DNA from: Halomonas sp. MCCC 1A13316
Lineage (GTDB): Bacteria > Pseudomonadota > Gammaproteobacteria > Pseudomonadales > Halomonadaceae
Assembly: GCF_014931605.1 (NCBI RefSeq)
Contig: NZ_CP053382.1
Coordinates: 3,720,001 to 3,784,000 of the forward strand
DNA: 64,000 bases
Direction: 5' to 3'
The notes below the pieces were generated by a model. It was not told the DNA's origin, did not search any database, and saw only the letters and a list, made by a program, of their open reading frames with translations. Below, piece by piece: positions 38,217 through 47,979 of the stretch. A program made the position numbers and the translations under genes. How positions within the stretch are numbered: position 1 is the first letter of the stretch; every line of letters starts with the position of its first letter.

Positions 38217-38323
38217 ATAGATATTCGCTGATTGCTTTTCAAGCTTTCTGGCCTTATCGGGTCAGAAAACACCTGATGCCGGCATAGTGTCATTCCTTAG
38301 CGGCCTAGGTGTAGCATGGTAAT

Positions 38324-39124
38324 TCATTTGTCCACGGTTGAGTGGACTCCAGGTTCCTTACGATTATCGACTGCTAAACTAGCTATTGATAGGACAGAGA
38401 GGTCGGTGGGTAGGGATTCGTTAATATAGTTGTCGTCAAACTCGACTAGCTGCGCTAACGCTTCGGGGTCCGGCAGCGTTATTTGCTGACGGTCGCGGGT
38501 CACCAGTCCATCATCACGCAGCATCGAGAAGGTCCGGCTGACATGAACCGGGCTTAACCCCAGCGCGTCACCAATCTGCTCCTGAGATAACGGCATCAAG
38601 AAGCTATTGTCCTCCACGGCCCCGATCCGCTTGAGTCGCAGGTAAAGCTCGTAGAGAAAATGTGCTAATCGTTCTTGGGCGTCATGCCGGCCAAGATAGA
38701 CCAGCCGTTCGGTGAGTAGTGCCTGCTGACGCACCGCCGTAGCCATTAGCCCCACGGCCAAGGCTGAACGTCCAAAAAGCTCAAGCAGCTGCTGATAGGA
38801 GAAGGGGCATACTACACCTTCGTTAATCATCGCTACGCCGGCCAGGCGACGGGAGAATCCAAAATCGCGTAAGCCAATAATGTCGCCAGGAAGATAGAGC
38901 TTGAGGATCTGCTTCGAGCCATTTTCCAGATGGCGATAAGAATATGCCCAACCCTCCTTGAGCACGCAGAACAGGTCCGCATCCGTGTCCTCATACCACA
39001 GAACCTCACTAGCTGACACGCGCCTGGTCTCGAGTTCGAGACCCAGCAACAACGCCTTGTCTTCAGGCGTTAGCGCCCCCTGCCGAACAAGACCCCGCAT
39101 CACTACAGTATCGAGGAGATTCAC
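38324..39124 (-). CDS. Crp/Fnr family transcriptional regulator
   Basis: A 266-residue regulator with an N-terminal cyclic-nucleotide-binding-like beta barrel (about 30-120; YLPGDIIGLRDFGFS) and a C-terminal winged helix (about 155-225; LSQEQIGDALGLSPVHVSRT). There is no N-terminal cysteine cluster, so it is not an Fe-S Fnr. About 40 residues follow the HTH. The start is GTG at 39124 with AGAGGT upstream. It stands alone beside element remnants, so its origin (core or imported) is unclear. Confidence 0.88.
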   Translation of the reverse strand: MNLLDTVVMRGLVRQGALTPEDKALLLGLELETRRVSASEVLWYEDTDADLFCVLKEGWAYSYRHLENGSKQILKLYLPGDIIGLRDFGFSRRLAGVAMINEGVVCPFSYQQLLELFGRSALAVGLMATAVRQQALLTERLVYLGRHDAQERLAHFLYELYLRLKRIGAVEDNSFLMPLSQEQIGDALGLSPVHVSRTFSMLRDDGLVTRDRQQITLPDPEALAQLVEFDDNYINESLPTDLSVLSIASLAVDNRKEPGVHSTVDK

Positions 39125-39350
39125 GCTTTTACCTCTCAGGTCAACGCAAATTAGCCTACGCTAACTATGCATTTTAGGAATATTAATTTTACCTAAGGTC
39201 ATATTCATTATGAGCCGGCTAGCCGCTTCTTTCCAGCCGCTTGCTCCTCGTTCGCCCTCCTCTCCGGTCTCTTGGGCCAGGTCAATAGTCGGCGGTGCCA
39301 GGTCGAGCGCCGACAGGATGTCCATGTCGATAGCCGGTAGCGTCTCCAGT

Positions 39351-39612
39351 TCAATGCCTTTTTCTAGTTGGGTATATCGCCACCAGAGCTTCGATGCCGC
39401 GCTTCAAGTCGAAGCCGCCCAGCGCCTCGCTCAAGCCCTCGTCGTTGATCAGGTAGGTTCGGCCCTGGGTATCATCGCGCCACCAACCAGCGCGACTGTG
39501 AACCATGCGGTATGGGCCGGTTCGATATTCATGTTGCTAAAATGGGCATCACCGTGTCGCTCAATGAAGCCGGACACATTGGCCAATATCTGCTCATGGC
39601 GCGTCACCTCGC
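39351..39612 (-). pseudogene. Fragment of a DUF927 primase/helicase C-terminus
   Basis: The minus strand reads NVSGFIERHGDAHFSNMN in one frame, then after a frameshift RAGWWRDDTQGRTYLINDEG followed by LSEALGGFDLKRG in another. The same order occurs near the end of the intact DUF927 gene at 54723-56687 (NDFIQRHGDARF, then RAGFWCDTQAGRVFYF and ALREAAKGYD). The rest of the gene is missing. This is a decayed piece of a sibling integrative element. Confidence 0.75.
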
Positions 39613-39736
39613 TATCAGGTGATCGGTAAAGGCACGCCTATCGGGCTAGGTGGTTTAGAAGGCCGAAGGCGCCGTGACGGCGCGACTGAGGTCCGCCATG
39701 GGGTACTACCTCGCGTTGTGGATTCACGGGCAGTAG

Positions 39737-40181
39737 GCGCCCAATGTTGGTAGGGCGCATGCCTCTAGGCTTTGCCGCCATTGCTGGGCATGCTTCAGGT
39801 TGCTGGCCTCGTCTGCCTCAGAAAACGTCAGCCGCGCCAGCTCAGCCGCTAACCTATCTTGCTTGGCTGCCTTGCGCTCTGCCAGGGGCGATGCCTTCAG
39901 TCAACATATTGCGGACCTTGCAGGCTTTTTCGCGGGCCATTGCTAGAGACGTATCGGGGTAGCCGCCTAATCCATGGTCCCGGCGCACCTTATAGGGCTT
40001 GCCACTCGCAGCCAGGCGCGTCTCGCCGGTGGTGTAGCGCAGAATCCATGAGCGGCTGCCGCTCTTATCGACACGCAGCAGCAAGCCGGCAACATCGCCC
40101 ACGGCATCAAAGCCGGGGGGGGGGGGGGTGGTGAGTCGCTTCACCTCAAGGGCAGAAAAGGGGGCGGGCTTTTCTGGGTAT
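39737..40181 (-). pseudogene. Truncated, frameshifted P4-type integrase
   Basis: Closely similar to the first about 160 residues of the intact integrase at 59224-60504 (for example AVGDVAGLLLRVDKSG and RRDHGLGGYPDTSLA). The start codon is ATA (40181-40179) where the intact gene has ATG. One extra base before the KRLTT segment shifts the frame, a run of 14 G on the plus strand (40115-40128) adds prolines, the QAAEAVIKVKQ segment is deleted, and the sequence stops after PTLGA. The catalytic domain is gone. Confidence 0.88.
40115..40128. repeat. 14-bp poly(G) tract
   Basis: Fourteen consecutive G on the plus strand inside the integrase remnant, where the intact copy has only GGGG. Its length should be slippage-prone in both replication and sequencing. 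Confidence 0.9.
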
Positions 40182-40257
40182 GGTTTCTACCAACATCAAA
40201 TATGTTACTGGATGCTAGGTCATGCCACGTCAAACCATAAGGAAGGAAGATAAGTTG

Positions 40258-40328
40258 CTGTTTTAAGTGGTACCGGCGGTCGGACTCGAACCGACAAGGG
40301 CTTGCACCCGGCGGATTTTGAATCCGCC
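40258..40328. repeat. Left attachment site: partial tRNA-Leu copy
   Basis: Positions 40258-40298 are identical over 41 bp to 60594-60634, and 40309-40327 identical over 19 bp to 60645-60663. Together they reproduce the tRNA-Leu(CAA) from the anticodon stem to CCA. Between them the variable arm differs (GGGT/GCCC instead of GCAC/GTGC) but can still pair. The 5' half of the tRNA is absent, so this is the displaced tRNA end marking the left boundary of the element. Confidence 0.88.
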
Positions 40329-40373
40329 ACTGTAATTTAAACATCAATCACTTACGATACAATTATGTTATTT

Positions 40374-40393
40374 ACCAACAACCCCACCAACAT
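40374..40393 (+). promoter_or_regulatory. Candidate integrase arm-type sites, left end
   Basis: ACCAACAA (40374-40381) and ACCAACAT (40386-40393), followed by AATATG. A near-identical pair occurs next to the integrase start at the other end (60513-60532). Paired short direct repeats at both element ends are typical of tyrosine-integrase arm sites; binding is inferred. Confidence 0.5.
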
Positions 40394-40550
40394 AATATGA
40401 TGCGCTTGGCTGCTACGCCATGCCACGCCGAACTGCTCCACTCCCTACCCAATGTGGGCATGGCTTTCCTTCCCCAAGTTTGATGTGATAGGCACCAATT
40501 ATTACGGCTGTCTGATACAGCCGGCACATCGACTCAGGGAACCGCAGTAC

Positions 40551-42974
40551 ATGATCCTCACCCTCAACCAGCTGGAGCGGCACCTGTTCAAGGCCGCGGA
40601 CATCTTGCGCGGTCGCATGGACGCCTCGGAGTTCAAGGAGTACATCTTCGGCATGCTCTTCCTGAAGCGCTGCTCGGACGTCTTTGAGCAGCGCCGGGAG
40701 GAGGTCCGCGAGCAGCTCAAGCAGGCCGGGGCGGGCGAGATCGATATGGCCCATCAGGTTGAATTCCCCGACTGGTATCGCGCCACCTTCTATGTACCGC
40801 CGCAGTCGCGCTGGTCGCACCTGCTGAAGGAGGCTCATCAGGGTGTCGGCAATGCGCTGAACAAGGCGCTGGCCGGCCTGGAGGAGCATAATCAAAGCCT
40901 TAACGGGGTGCTGGAGCATATCGACTTCACGCGCAAGGTGGGCTCCACCACCCTGCCGGACAAGAAGCTCCGGGACCTGATCGTCCACTTCAGCGAGTAC
41001 CGGCTGCGCAACGAGGACTTCGAGTTCCCCGACCTGCTCGGCGCCGCCTACGAGTACCTGATCCGCGACTTCGCCGACTCCGCCGGCAAGAAAGGCGGCG
41101 AGTTCTATACCCCGCGCCCGGTAGTTCGCATGATGGTTCGGCTGATGGACCCCCAGGAGGACCACAGCGTCTACGACCCCTGCATGGGGTCGGGCGGTAT
41201 GCTGATTCTCGCCAAGGAGTACCTGGAGGAGCAGGGCGGCGACCCGCGCCGGCTCAATCTCTTCGGTCAGGAAGCCTCCGGCTCGGTGTGGGCCATCGCC
41301 AAGATGAATATGCTGCTGCACGGGGTGAGTAGTGCCGACCTGCAAAACGACGACACCCTCACCGACCCGCAGCACGTCGAAGGCGGCGAGCTCAAGCACT
41401 TCGACCGCATCCTCACCAACCCGCCCTTCTCCATCGGCTACACGCCGAGCCAGCACTTCCCGGAGCGCTTCCACTACGGCAGCGTGCCGGAGGGGGCCAA
41501 GAAGGCCGACCTGATGTTTCTGCAGCACATGGTCGCCTGCCTCAAGTCCGACGGCCGCCTGGCCACCGTCATGCCCCACGGCGTGCTCTTCCGCGGCGGC
41601 GACGAGAAGCGCATCCGCGCCGGCATGCTCCAGGACGACCTGGTGGAGGCGGTGATCGGCCTGGCCCCCAACCTCTTCTACGGCACCGGCATCCCGGCGA
41701 GCATCCTGGTGCTGCGCGCCAAGGGCGCCAAGCCCGAGGAGCGAAAGGGCCGGGTGCTGTTCATCAACGCCGACCGGGAGTTCTTCGAGGGCCGCGCCCA
41801 GAACCACCTGCTGCCCGAGCACATCGAGAAGATCGCCAGCACCTATGACGCCTTCGAGGACGTACCCGGCTTCGCCCGGGTGGTGCCCCTCGCGGAGCTG
41901 CGCGACAACGACTACAACCTCAACATCCGCCGCTACGCCGACAACACCCCGCCGCCGGAGCCCCAGGACGTGCGCGCCCACCTCAAGGGCGGCGTGCCGG
42001 TGGCCGAGATCGATGCCAGGCGCCCGCTCTTCGACGCCCAGGGCCTCGACCCCATGGCGCTCTTTATCCCCAGGACGAACGACCCCGACTATGTGGACTT
42101 CGCCGAGCACCTGAGCGAGAAGCGCGATCTCAAGCCCGCCATCGAGGGAGATACCGGCCTGCAGCAGAAGGAAGCCAGCGTGATGGCCGCCTTCGAGGCC
42201 TGGTGGGCCGAGCACGGCGGGAGCATCACCGGGCTGACCGGCAACGGCGGTCGCCTCACCCGGCTGCGCGACGAGCTGCTGGGCAGCTTCACGGCGGCTC
42301 TGGAGCCCACCGCCATGCTCGACCGCTTCGCGGTGCGCGGCATCATCGCGGGCTTCTGGTTCGACAACAAGAACGAGTTCCGCACCCTGCAGGCTCGCGG
42401 CTGCCTGGGCGTGGTGGACGCCTGGCGCACCAGCATCGTGAGCCTCCTGGAGGACGAGCAGAGTAAGGCCAACCCGCTAGACCATCGCCTGGTCCACTTC
42501 CTGCTGGAGGAGTACGTCGCCGAGCTGGAAGAGCTCGCGGCCCGCAAGGCGGAGCTGGACGCCCAGATCAAGGCCGCAGAGGCCAAGCCCGAGGGCGATG
42601 ACGGCGACGAAGCGGAATCGAGCGACGGTGAGGATGACGACGCCCCGACGCCGGAGCAGATCAAGGCCTGGAAGAGCCAGCGCACCCAGGTGCGTAAGCA
42701 GCACAAGGTCAAGGTGGCCAGCTTCGAGGAGCATCTTAACTCCGCCGTGGACGCTCTGGACGACACCGCCGCCGCCGAGCTGGTGGGCACCATTTTGCAT
42801 AACGACCTCAAGGGCATCCTCGAGCGCTATATCCGCCAGCAGCGCCAGCAGGTGATCGCCGCCTTCGAGACCTGGTGGGACAAGTATCGGGTGACGCTGG
42901 CCGACATCGAGACTGAGCGGGATGCCGCCGCCAGGGAGCTGCAGCAGTATCTGGAGGGGCTGGGGTATGTTTGA
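40551..42974 (+). CDS. hsdM: Type I restriction-modification methyltransferase subunit
   Basis: An 807-residue HsdM, N6-adenine methyltransferase. The N-terminal HsdM helical domain starts [20 protein letters not shown]; the SAM motif DPCMGSGGM is near residue 210 and the catalytic NPPF near 290. The C-terminal third is unusual: a helical extension containing a very acidic segment ([17 protein letters not shown], near residue 685) flanked by coiled coils, making it some 300 residues longer than common HsdM. The start at 40551 is where family similarity begins. hsdS overlaps its end by 8 nt. Confidence 0.94.
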   Translation: MILTLNQLERHLFKAADILRGRMDASEFKEYIFGMLFLKRCSDVFEQRREEVREQLKQAGAGEIDMAHQVEFPDWYRATFYVPPQSRWSHLLKEAHQGVGNALNKALAGLEEHNQSLNGVLEHIDFTRKVGSTTLPDKKLRDLIVHFSEYRLRNEDFEFPDLLGAAYEYLIRDFADSAGKKGGEFYTPRPVVRMMVRLMDPQEDHSVYDPCMGSGGMLILAKEYLEEQGGDPRRLNLFGQEASGSVWAIAKMNMLLHGVSSADLQNDDTLTDPQHVEGGELKHFDRILTNPPFSIGYTPSQHFPERFHYGSVPEGAKKADLMFLQHMVACLKSDGRLATVMPHGVLFRGGDEKRIRAGMLQDDLVEAVIGLAPNLFYGTGIPASILVLRAKGAKPEERKGRVLFINADREFFEGRAQNHLLPEHIEKIASTYDAFEDVPGFARVVPLAELRDNDYNLNIRRYADNTPPPEPQDVRAHLKGGVPVAEIDARRPLFDAQGLDPMALFIPRTNDPDYVDFAEHLSEKRDLKPAIEGDTGLQQKEASVMAAFEAWWAEHGGSITGLTGNGGRLTRLRDELLGSFTAALEPTAMLDRFAVRGIIAGFWFDNKNEFRTLQARGCLGVVDAWRTSIVSLLEDEQSKANPLDHRLVHFLLEEYVAELEELAARKAELDAQIKAAEAKPEGDDGDEAESSDGEDDDAPTPEQIKAWKSQRTQVRKQHKVKVASFEEHLNSAVDALDDTAAAELVGTILHNDLKGILERYIRQQRQQVIAAFETWWDKYRVTLADIETERDAAARELQQYLEGLGYV

Positions 42975-44304
42975 AGAGTCAGCTACTGAATGGCCCCTTT
43001 TGCCACTGAGTGAGTTCATCCAAAGGCTGGATGCTGGAGTAAGCGTCAATTCCGAAGATCGGCCCCATGGGGCAGGTGAAGTAGGTGTTCTGAAAACCAG
43101 CGCCTTATCTGGCAGTGTATTCAATGCCAATGAGAACAAAGCCGTATTGCCCGCAGAGAAGCGGCTTGTGGCAGAGCCGGTGTCTGGAGATACAATTCTT
43201 GTCAGCAGGATGAACACACCAGAATTAGTGGGTATTGCTTGTTATGTCAAGTACCCGCACCCGGACCTTTTTCTCCCTGATCGAATATGGCAAGCCAAGA
43301 AGAAAAATGGATGCGCCTTGGATATGAGGTGGCTGTCGTATCAGCTACAGACCGAGGGCTATCGACGCTTTCTTGGTGCTCATGCTACAGGCACGAGCGG
43401 AAGCATGAAAAATCTTCCTAAGTCTAGCTTCTTAGGAATGAAACTGCACTTCCCCAAAGTTGATGAGCAGCGGCTCATTGCCCGCATCCTCGACGCCCTC
43501 GACACCCAGATCCAGAAGACCGAGGCATTGATCGCCAAACTAGAGAAGGTTAAGGAGGGCTTGCTCCACGACCTGCTGACCCGCGGGATCGATGAGAACG
43601 GTCGGCTCCGCCCCAGCCCCGAGCAGGCGCCGGAGCTCTATAAGGAGTCACCGCTGGGGTTGATCCCGAGGGAGTGGGAACTATGTACAGTTGGTGGCCT
43701 TGGCTCATGGAAGGGTGGTAGCACTCCATCAAAGTCGAACCCCGGCTTTTGGCCAGAGTCAGGAATCCTTTGGGTTTCTCCCAAAGATCTAGTCAGTGAT
43801 GAAATTCACGAAACCGAAGATAAAATCTCTGAACGGGCTGCTCAATCTTCAAATCTTTTTATTTTTCCCGCTGGATCAGTTCTAGTGGTTTTCAGAAGCG
43901 GGATTTTGAGGAAGCGACTGCCGGTCGTAAGGGCCGGAAAGGACTTTACCGTCAACCAAGACCTAAAAGCCCTGATTCCTTCTGACGGCATTGCTGAGGA
44001 GTTTGTAAAATACCTGCTTCAGGGCAATGCAGATCGAATCCTTATGAAGTCTGTCAAGGCAGGGACTACCGTGGAGAGCTTGGATTATAAGTTTTTTTCT
44101 TCCTATGAGGTGGCCCTGCCAAGGAAATTCGAACAATACAAGATTTCAACAGCTCTTAAAAAAATAGAAGAGCGCATAAATTATGAACGAGATTTAACAA
44201 AAAAGCTGAAAAAGGATAAGTCCGGTCTGATGGATGACCTCCTCACCGGCCGCGTCCGCGTCACCCCGCTGCTCGACCAGGCCCAGGCCACCACGCCGGC
44301 ATAG
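42967..44304 (+). CDS. hsdS: Type I restriction-modification specificity subunit
   Basis: A 445-residue HsdS with two target-recognition domains (about 1-160 and 230-395), each followed by a conserved helical spacer ([20 protein letters not shown] and [20 protein letters not shown]) that sets the distance between half-sites. It directs HsdM and HsdR to a bipartite sequence that cannot be predicted here. The recognition domains, especially the second (about 43,680-44,200), are clearly more AT-rich than the spacers and flanking genes, as expected from domain swapping. The ATG at 42967 overlaps the hsdM stop. Confidence 0.93.
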   Translation: MFEESATEWPLLPLSEFIQRLDAGVSVNSEDRPHGAGEVGVLKTSALSGSVFNANENKAVLPAEKRLVAEPVSGDTILVSRMNTPELVGIACYVKYPHPDLFLPDRIWQAKKKNGCALDMRWLSYQLQTEGYRRFLGAHATGTSGSMKNLPKSSFLGMKLHFPKVDEQRLIARILDALDTQIQKTEALIAKLEKVKEGLLHDLLTRGIDENGRLRPSPEQAPELYKESPLGLIPREWELCTVGGLGSWKGGSTPSKSNPGFWPESGILWVSPKDLVSDEIHETEDKISERAAQSSNLFIFPAGSVLVVFRSGILRKRLPVVRAGKDFTVNQDLKALIPSDGIAEEFVKYLLQGNADRILMKSVKAGTTVESLDYKFFSSYEVALPRKFEQYKISTALKKIEERINYERDLTKKLKKDKSGLMDDLLTGRVRVTPLLDQAQATTPA

Positions 44305-44352
44305 ACCGGGCTCTTACAACAACATCAGGATCACATCGCACTGGGAACCGCC

Positions 44353-46164
44353 ATGACCACCTTCGACAGCACCAAGCGCTCGCTCCCCGAGCTGCTCAAG
44401 GACATCACCACCGGCAAGATCCAGCTCCCCGACTTCCAGCGCGGCTGGGTGTGGGACGACGACCACGTGCAGAGTCTGCTGGTCAGTATCGCCCGCTCCT
44501 TCCCGGTAGGAGCGGTGATGCTGATGGAAACCGGCGGGGAGGTGCGCTTCGAGACCCGCCCGGTGGAGGGCATCGATCCGGACAGCGTCACCAAGGATCC
44601 GGACCAGTTGATCCTCGACGGCCAGCAGCGCCTCACCAGCCTGACGCAGGCGGTGGGCCTGGATACCCCGGTAGATACACGTACCGCCAAGGGCAAGGCC
44701 ATCAAGCGCCACTACTATTTCGACATCCGTACCGCCCTGGAAGGCGAGGATCGGCTGGAGGATGCCGTAGTGGCGGTGGACGAGACCCGCCAGAAGCGCA
44801 GCGATTTCGGCCGCAAGGTGGACTTGGATCTCTCCACCCGCCAGCTAGAGTGCGAACAGCTTCATTTCCCCTGCGATAAAATCCTCGACTCCTCTGAATG
44901 GTTGCAGGATCTGTTCCGCTACAACCAGGAGGCCATGGGTGACTTTCTGGAGTTTCAGAAGCGAATCCTCAGCGCCTTCTCTGCCTACCAGTTGCCGGTG
45001 ATCGAACTGAAGAAGGAGACCTCCAAAGAGGCGGTCTGCCTGGTGTTCGAGAAGGTCAACACCGGCGGGGTGCAGCTCTCAGTGTTCGAGCTGATCACCG
45101 CCAGCTACGCCGCGGAGGGCTACAACCTGCGCGACGACTGGTTCGGCTCCGATATCCGCGACGTGCCCTCCCGCAAGGCGCGCTTCGAGGAGCACGAGCT
45201 GCTCAAAGACGTGCAGAGCACCGACCTGCTCCAGGCCATCACCCTGCTGCACACCCGCGAGCGCAAGCTGGAGGACCTCAAGGCCGGCAAGACGGGCAAA
45301 CAGGTGCGCCCAGTCAGCGCCAAGCGCGCCTCGGTGCTGGACCTCCCCCTCGAAGCGTACAAGCGCTGGGCCGATGCCGTGGAGAAGGGCTTCGTCGAGG
45401 CGGCGTACTTCCTCAAGGGAGAGTGCTTCTACAGCCGCCGCGAGCTACCCTACGCCACCCAGCTGGTGCCCCTCGCCGCGGTGCTCACTCTGCTCGGCAA
45501 TCGCTGGCGCGAGCCGCGCATCCACGCCAAGCTCTCCCGCTGGTACTGGAGCGGGGTGCTGGGCGAACTCTATGGCGGCGCCGTGGAGACCCGCATCGCC
45601 CTCGACCTCGAGGAGCTTATGCACTGGTTTGAGGGCGACGCCGAGCTGCCTCGCACCGTGATCGATGCCTCCTTCGATCCCACCCGCCTAGAATCCCTGA
45701 GGAGCCGCCTCAGTGCTGCCTACAAGGGTGTCAATGTACTGATCCTGCGCGAGGGCGCTGAAGATTTCTTCTGGAAGGGAAACATCCAGGAGCTAGATAA
45801 CCAAGGGGTCGAACTCGATATCCACCATATCTTCCCCCGTGCCTGGTGCGAAGCTCAGGGCATCCCACCTAGGGTTTACGATTCCATTATCAACAAGACG
45901 CCGATCTCCTTTAAAGCCAACCGCATGATTGGCGGTGATGCCCCCTCGGTTTACCTGGCCCGCCTGCAGGATCATCGACAGGTCCAGCTCAACGATGAGG
46001 CGATGAATGCCATCCTCGAGGGGCACCGCATCCCCACTGATGCTCTGCGCGCCGACAACTTCGACGCCTTCTACCAGCAGCGCAAGCAACGGCTACTCAA
46101 AATCATCGAGAAGGCCATGGGCAAGAAGCCGTTGGTAGGTGCCGATGAGGAATTGGAAGACTGA
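44353..46164 (+). CDS. DUF262/HNH nuclease-like protein (GmrSD-related)
   Basis: A 603-residue protein with an N-terminal DUF262 (GmrS-type ParB-like NTPase) domain: QLPDFQRGWVW near residue 25 and the diagnostic ILDGQQRLTSL near 92. A helical middle region follows, then a C-terminal DUF1524/HNH-like part (DIHHIFPRAWCEAQG near 500, with NKTPISFKANRMIG after it). GmrSD enzymes are type IV restriction nucleases acting on modified phage DNA; other DUF262 proteins belong to other defence systems. It lies between hsdS and darT in one transcript direction. Its exact target is unknown. Confidence 0.87.
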   Translation: MTTFDSTKRSLPELLKDITTGKIQLPDFQRGWVWDDDHVQSLLVSIARSFPVGAVMLMETGGEVRFETRPVEGIDPDSVTKDPDQLILDGQQRLTSLTQAVGLDTPVDTRTAKGKAIKRHYYFDIRTALEGEDRLEDAVVAVDETRQKRSDFGRKVDLDLSTRQLECEQLHFPCDKILDSSEWLQDLFRYNQEAMGDFLEFQKRILSAFSAYQLPVIELKKETSKEAVCLVFEKVNTGGVQLSVFELITASYAAEGYNLRDDWFGSDIRDVPSRKARFEEHELLKDVQSTDLLQAITLLHTRERKLEDLKAGKTGKQVRPVSAKRASVLDLPLEAYKRWADAVEKGFVEAAYFLKGECFYSRRELPYATQLVPLAAVLTLLGNRWREPRIHAKLSRWYWSGVLGELYGGAVETRIALDLEELMHWFEGDAELPRTVIDASFDPTRLESLRSRLSAAYKGVNVLILREGAEDFFWKGNIQELDNQGVELDIHHIFPRAWCEAQGIPPRVYDSIINKTPISFKANRMIGGDAPSVYLARLQDHRQVQLNDEAMNAILEGHRIPTDALRADNFDAFYQQRKQRLLKIIEKAMGKKPLVGADEELED

Positions 46165-46167
46165 ACT

Positions 46168-46824
46168 ATGGCGACCGATCTCTCTCGCAGCCTGAACCCC
46201 AGAAAGGCGTTGATCTTTCGGATTACGCACCGAGACAATCTGCCATGGTTGTTGGCGAATGGCTTGTATTGCCCCTCGGCAGCGGAGCAGGCCCCGAGAT
46301 TTATCACCATCGGCAAGCAGGATCTGATTGACAAACGGGCAACGCGAGTGGTGCCGGTGCCGCCGGGTGGCGTGCTGAGCGACTACATACCTTTCTACTT
46401 CACACCGGCGTCGATGATGCTCTTCAACATCGTGACCGGCCATGGCGTTCAGCAACAGCGCCGGGAGGACATCGTTGTGATGGTGAGTTCGCTTCCCCGC
46501 CTGGAGCAGCTCGGCCTGCCCTTTCTATTCAGCGATCGGCATGCCTACCTGGCCAATGCCGAGTTCAGCGACCGGCTGGAGGATCTGGCCGACTTCGTGC
46601 CTTGGGGGCTGCTGCAGGCCAAGGATTTCAAGCGCGACCTCGAGAACCCCGATAAGACGGACCGCTATCAGGCCGAGGCTCTGATTCATCATCATCTGCC
46701 GGCCTCTGCACTGCTTGGCATTGGCACGTATACTGACGAGGTGCGAGTCGCCGTCAGAGCTCAGGTGGCGGCACAGCAGCTTTCGCTGAAGGTGGTTACA
46801 CGACCCAACTGGTTCTTTCAATGA
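46168..46824 (+). CDS. darT: DarT-type DNA ADP-ribosyltransferase toxin
   Basis: A 218-residue DUF4433/DarT toxin. Visible features are the NAD-binding [19 protein letters not shown] opening, the [14 protein letters not shown] segment and the catalytic-glutamate region [15 protein letters not shown] near residue 170. DarT enzymes ADP-ribosylate thymidine or guanosine in DNA and block replication, including phage replication. It starts 3 nt after the DUF262 stop codon and overlaps darG by 4 nt, so toxin and antitoxin are co-translated. Confidence 0.93.
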   Translation: MATDLSRSLNPRKALIFRITHRDNLPWLLANGLYCPSAAEQAPRFITIGKQDLIDKRATRVVPVPPGGVLSDYIPFYFTPASMMLFNIVTGHGVQQQRREDIVVMVSSLPRLEQLGLPFLFSDRHAYLANAEFSDRLEDLADFVPWGLLQAKDFKRDLENPDKTDRYQAEALIHHHLPASALLGIGTYTDEVRVAVRAQVAAQQLSLKVVTRPNWFFQ

Positions 46825-47915
46825 TTGAGTATACCCGTGGCAATCTCCTCGAGGCCGATGTAGAGGCACTGGTCAACACCGTCAACACCGTCGGCGTGAT
46901 GGGCAAGGGCATTGCCCTGATGTTCAAGGAGGCGTTCCCCGAGAACTTCGCCGCCTACGAAGCCGCCTGCAAGCATCAGCAGGTGGTGACCGGCCGTATG
47001 TTCATCACCGAGCGGGATGCCCTGTTGGGGCCACGCTGGATCATCAACTTCCCGACTAAGCAGCATTGGCGCGCCAAGACGCGAGTGGAATGGATCGAGT
47101 CCGGTCTGGAGGATCTCAAGCGGGTAATCCGCGAAAAGGGCATTCGCTCCATCGCTTTGCCACCGCTGGGCTGCGGCAACGGGGGGCTCGATTGGGCCAT
47201 GGTGCGCCCGCGAATCGAGGCCGCCTTAGCCGAGCTGGATAACGTCCGCGTGCTGGTTTTCGGGCCCACCGTCGAGTATCAAAACGTCGCCAAGCGTAGC
47301 GGCGTGGAGAAGCTTACCCCCGCACGCGCCATGATTGCCGAACTGGTGCGCCGCTATTGGGTGTTAGGCATCGAGTGCTCACTGCTAGAGGTCCAAAAAC
47401 TGGCCTGGCTGATGGAGCAGCGCATCATTGCCCATGGCCTTGAGAATCCACTCAAGCTCGAATTTCAGCCGCATCGCTATGGCCCATACTCCGATCGGCT
47501 TCGCCATCTGCTCAATGGCCTGGACGGCAGCTACCTGCATAGCGAGAAACGCATTAACGATGCCACTCCTGAGGAAGTCGTATGGTTCGATGAATCGCGA
47601 CGGGATCGGTTGCATGTCTACCTGCGCAGCGCCGAAGCACACCCCTACGCCGGTGTACTCGAAGAAGTCGATGCACTGATCGACGGCTTCCAGTCACCGC
47701 TGGGAATGGAGGTGTTGGCGACGCTGGACTGGCTCATCAGCCAGGAGCATGTCGAACCGACCGTCGAAGCCATCAAGGAGGGCCTGCGACATTGGCCCGA
47801 TGACATTGCCGGCCAGCGCAAGCTGCGGCTGTTCTCGGATCGCCTCATTGCGCTGGCATTGGAGCGGCTGAGAGAAGGGTCACCGACAACGCAGGTAATA
47901 TCCACCGCTCTATAA
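46821..47915 (+). CDS. darG: DarG-type macrodomain antitoxin
   Basis: A 364-residue antitoxin. An N-terminal macrodomain (about 1-155; [33 protein letters not shown]) removes ADP-ribose from DNA, and a C-terminal domain (about 165-355; [29 protein letters not shown]) matches the DarT-binding half of long DarG proteins, so both neutralising mechanisms are present. The ATG overlaps the darT stop. Confidence 0.94.
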   Translation: MIEYTRGNLLEADVEALVNTVNTVGVMGKGIALMFKEAFPENFAAYEAACKHQQVVTGRMFITERDALLGPRWIINFPTKQHWRAKTRVEWIESGLEDLKRVIREKGIRSIALPPLGCGNGGLDWAMVRPRIEAALAELDNVRVLVFGPTVEYQNVAKRSGVEKLTPARAMIAELVRRYWVLGIECSLLEVQKLAWLMEQRIIAHGLENPLKLEFQPHRYGPYSDRLRHLLNGLDGSYLHSEKRINDATPEEVVWFDESRRDRLHVYLRSAEAHPYAGVLEEVDALIDGFQSPLGMEVLATLDWLISQEHVEPTVEAIKEGLRHWPDDIAGQRKLRLFSDRLIALALERLREGSPTTQVISTAL

Positions 47916-47979
47916 GCAGAGGCCTTCTTTCCGCTGTCGCTGCTCAAGACCCGGCTTTGCGCATGACTGGAGATAGCAA

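Larger units (their letters stand above)
39205..40257. mobile_element. Remnant of a sibling tRNA-Leu integrative element
   Basis: Contains the DUF927 fragment, a stretch at 39711-39734 matching the AlpA-upstream DNA of the intact element (58271-58295, GTGGATTCACGGGCAG), and the broken integrase with its upstream region, in the same order and orientation as in the intact element. At 39734/39737 the AlpA-upstream sequence is fused directly to the integrase fragment, so an internal deletion occurred. The left limit is not defined: I found no third copy of the tRNA end. Confidence 0.7.

Noticed and set aside
39210..39629. A 139-codon plus-strand open frame
   Set aside because: The opposite strand carries recognisable DUF927 fragments; the plus-strand product has no sensible features.
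37739..40257. Insertion sequence at the left side of the accessory region
   Set aside because: No transposase or terminal inverted repeats found; the fragments there belong to an integrase-type element.
40413..42215. A 600-codon open frame on the minus strand
   Set aside because: It is the antisense of hsdM in high-GC DNA; no motifs, and hsdM is unmistakable.
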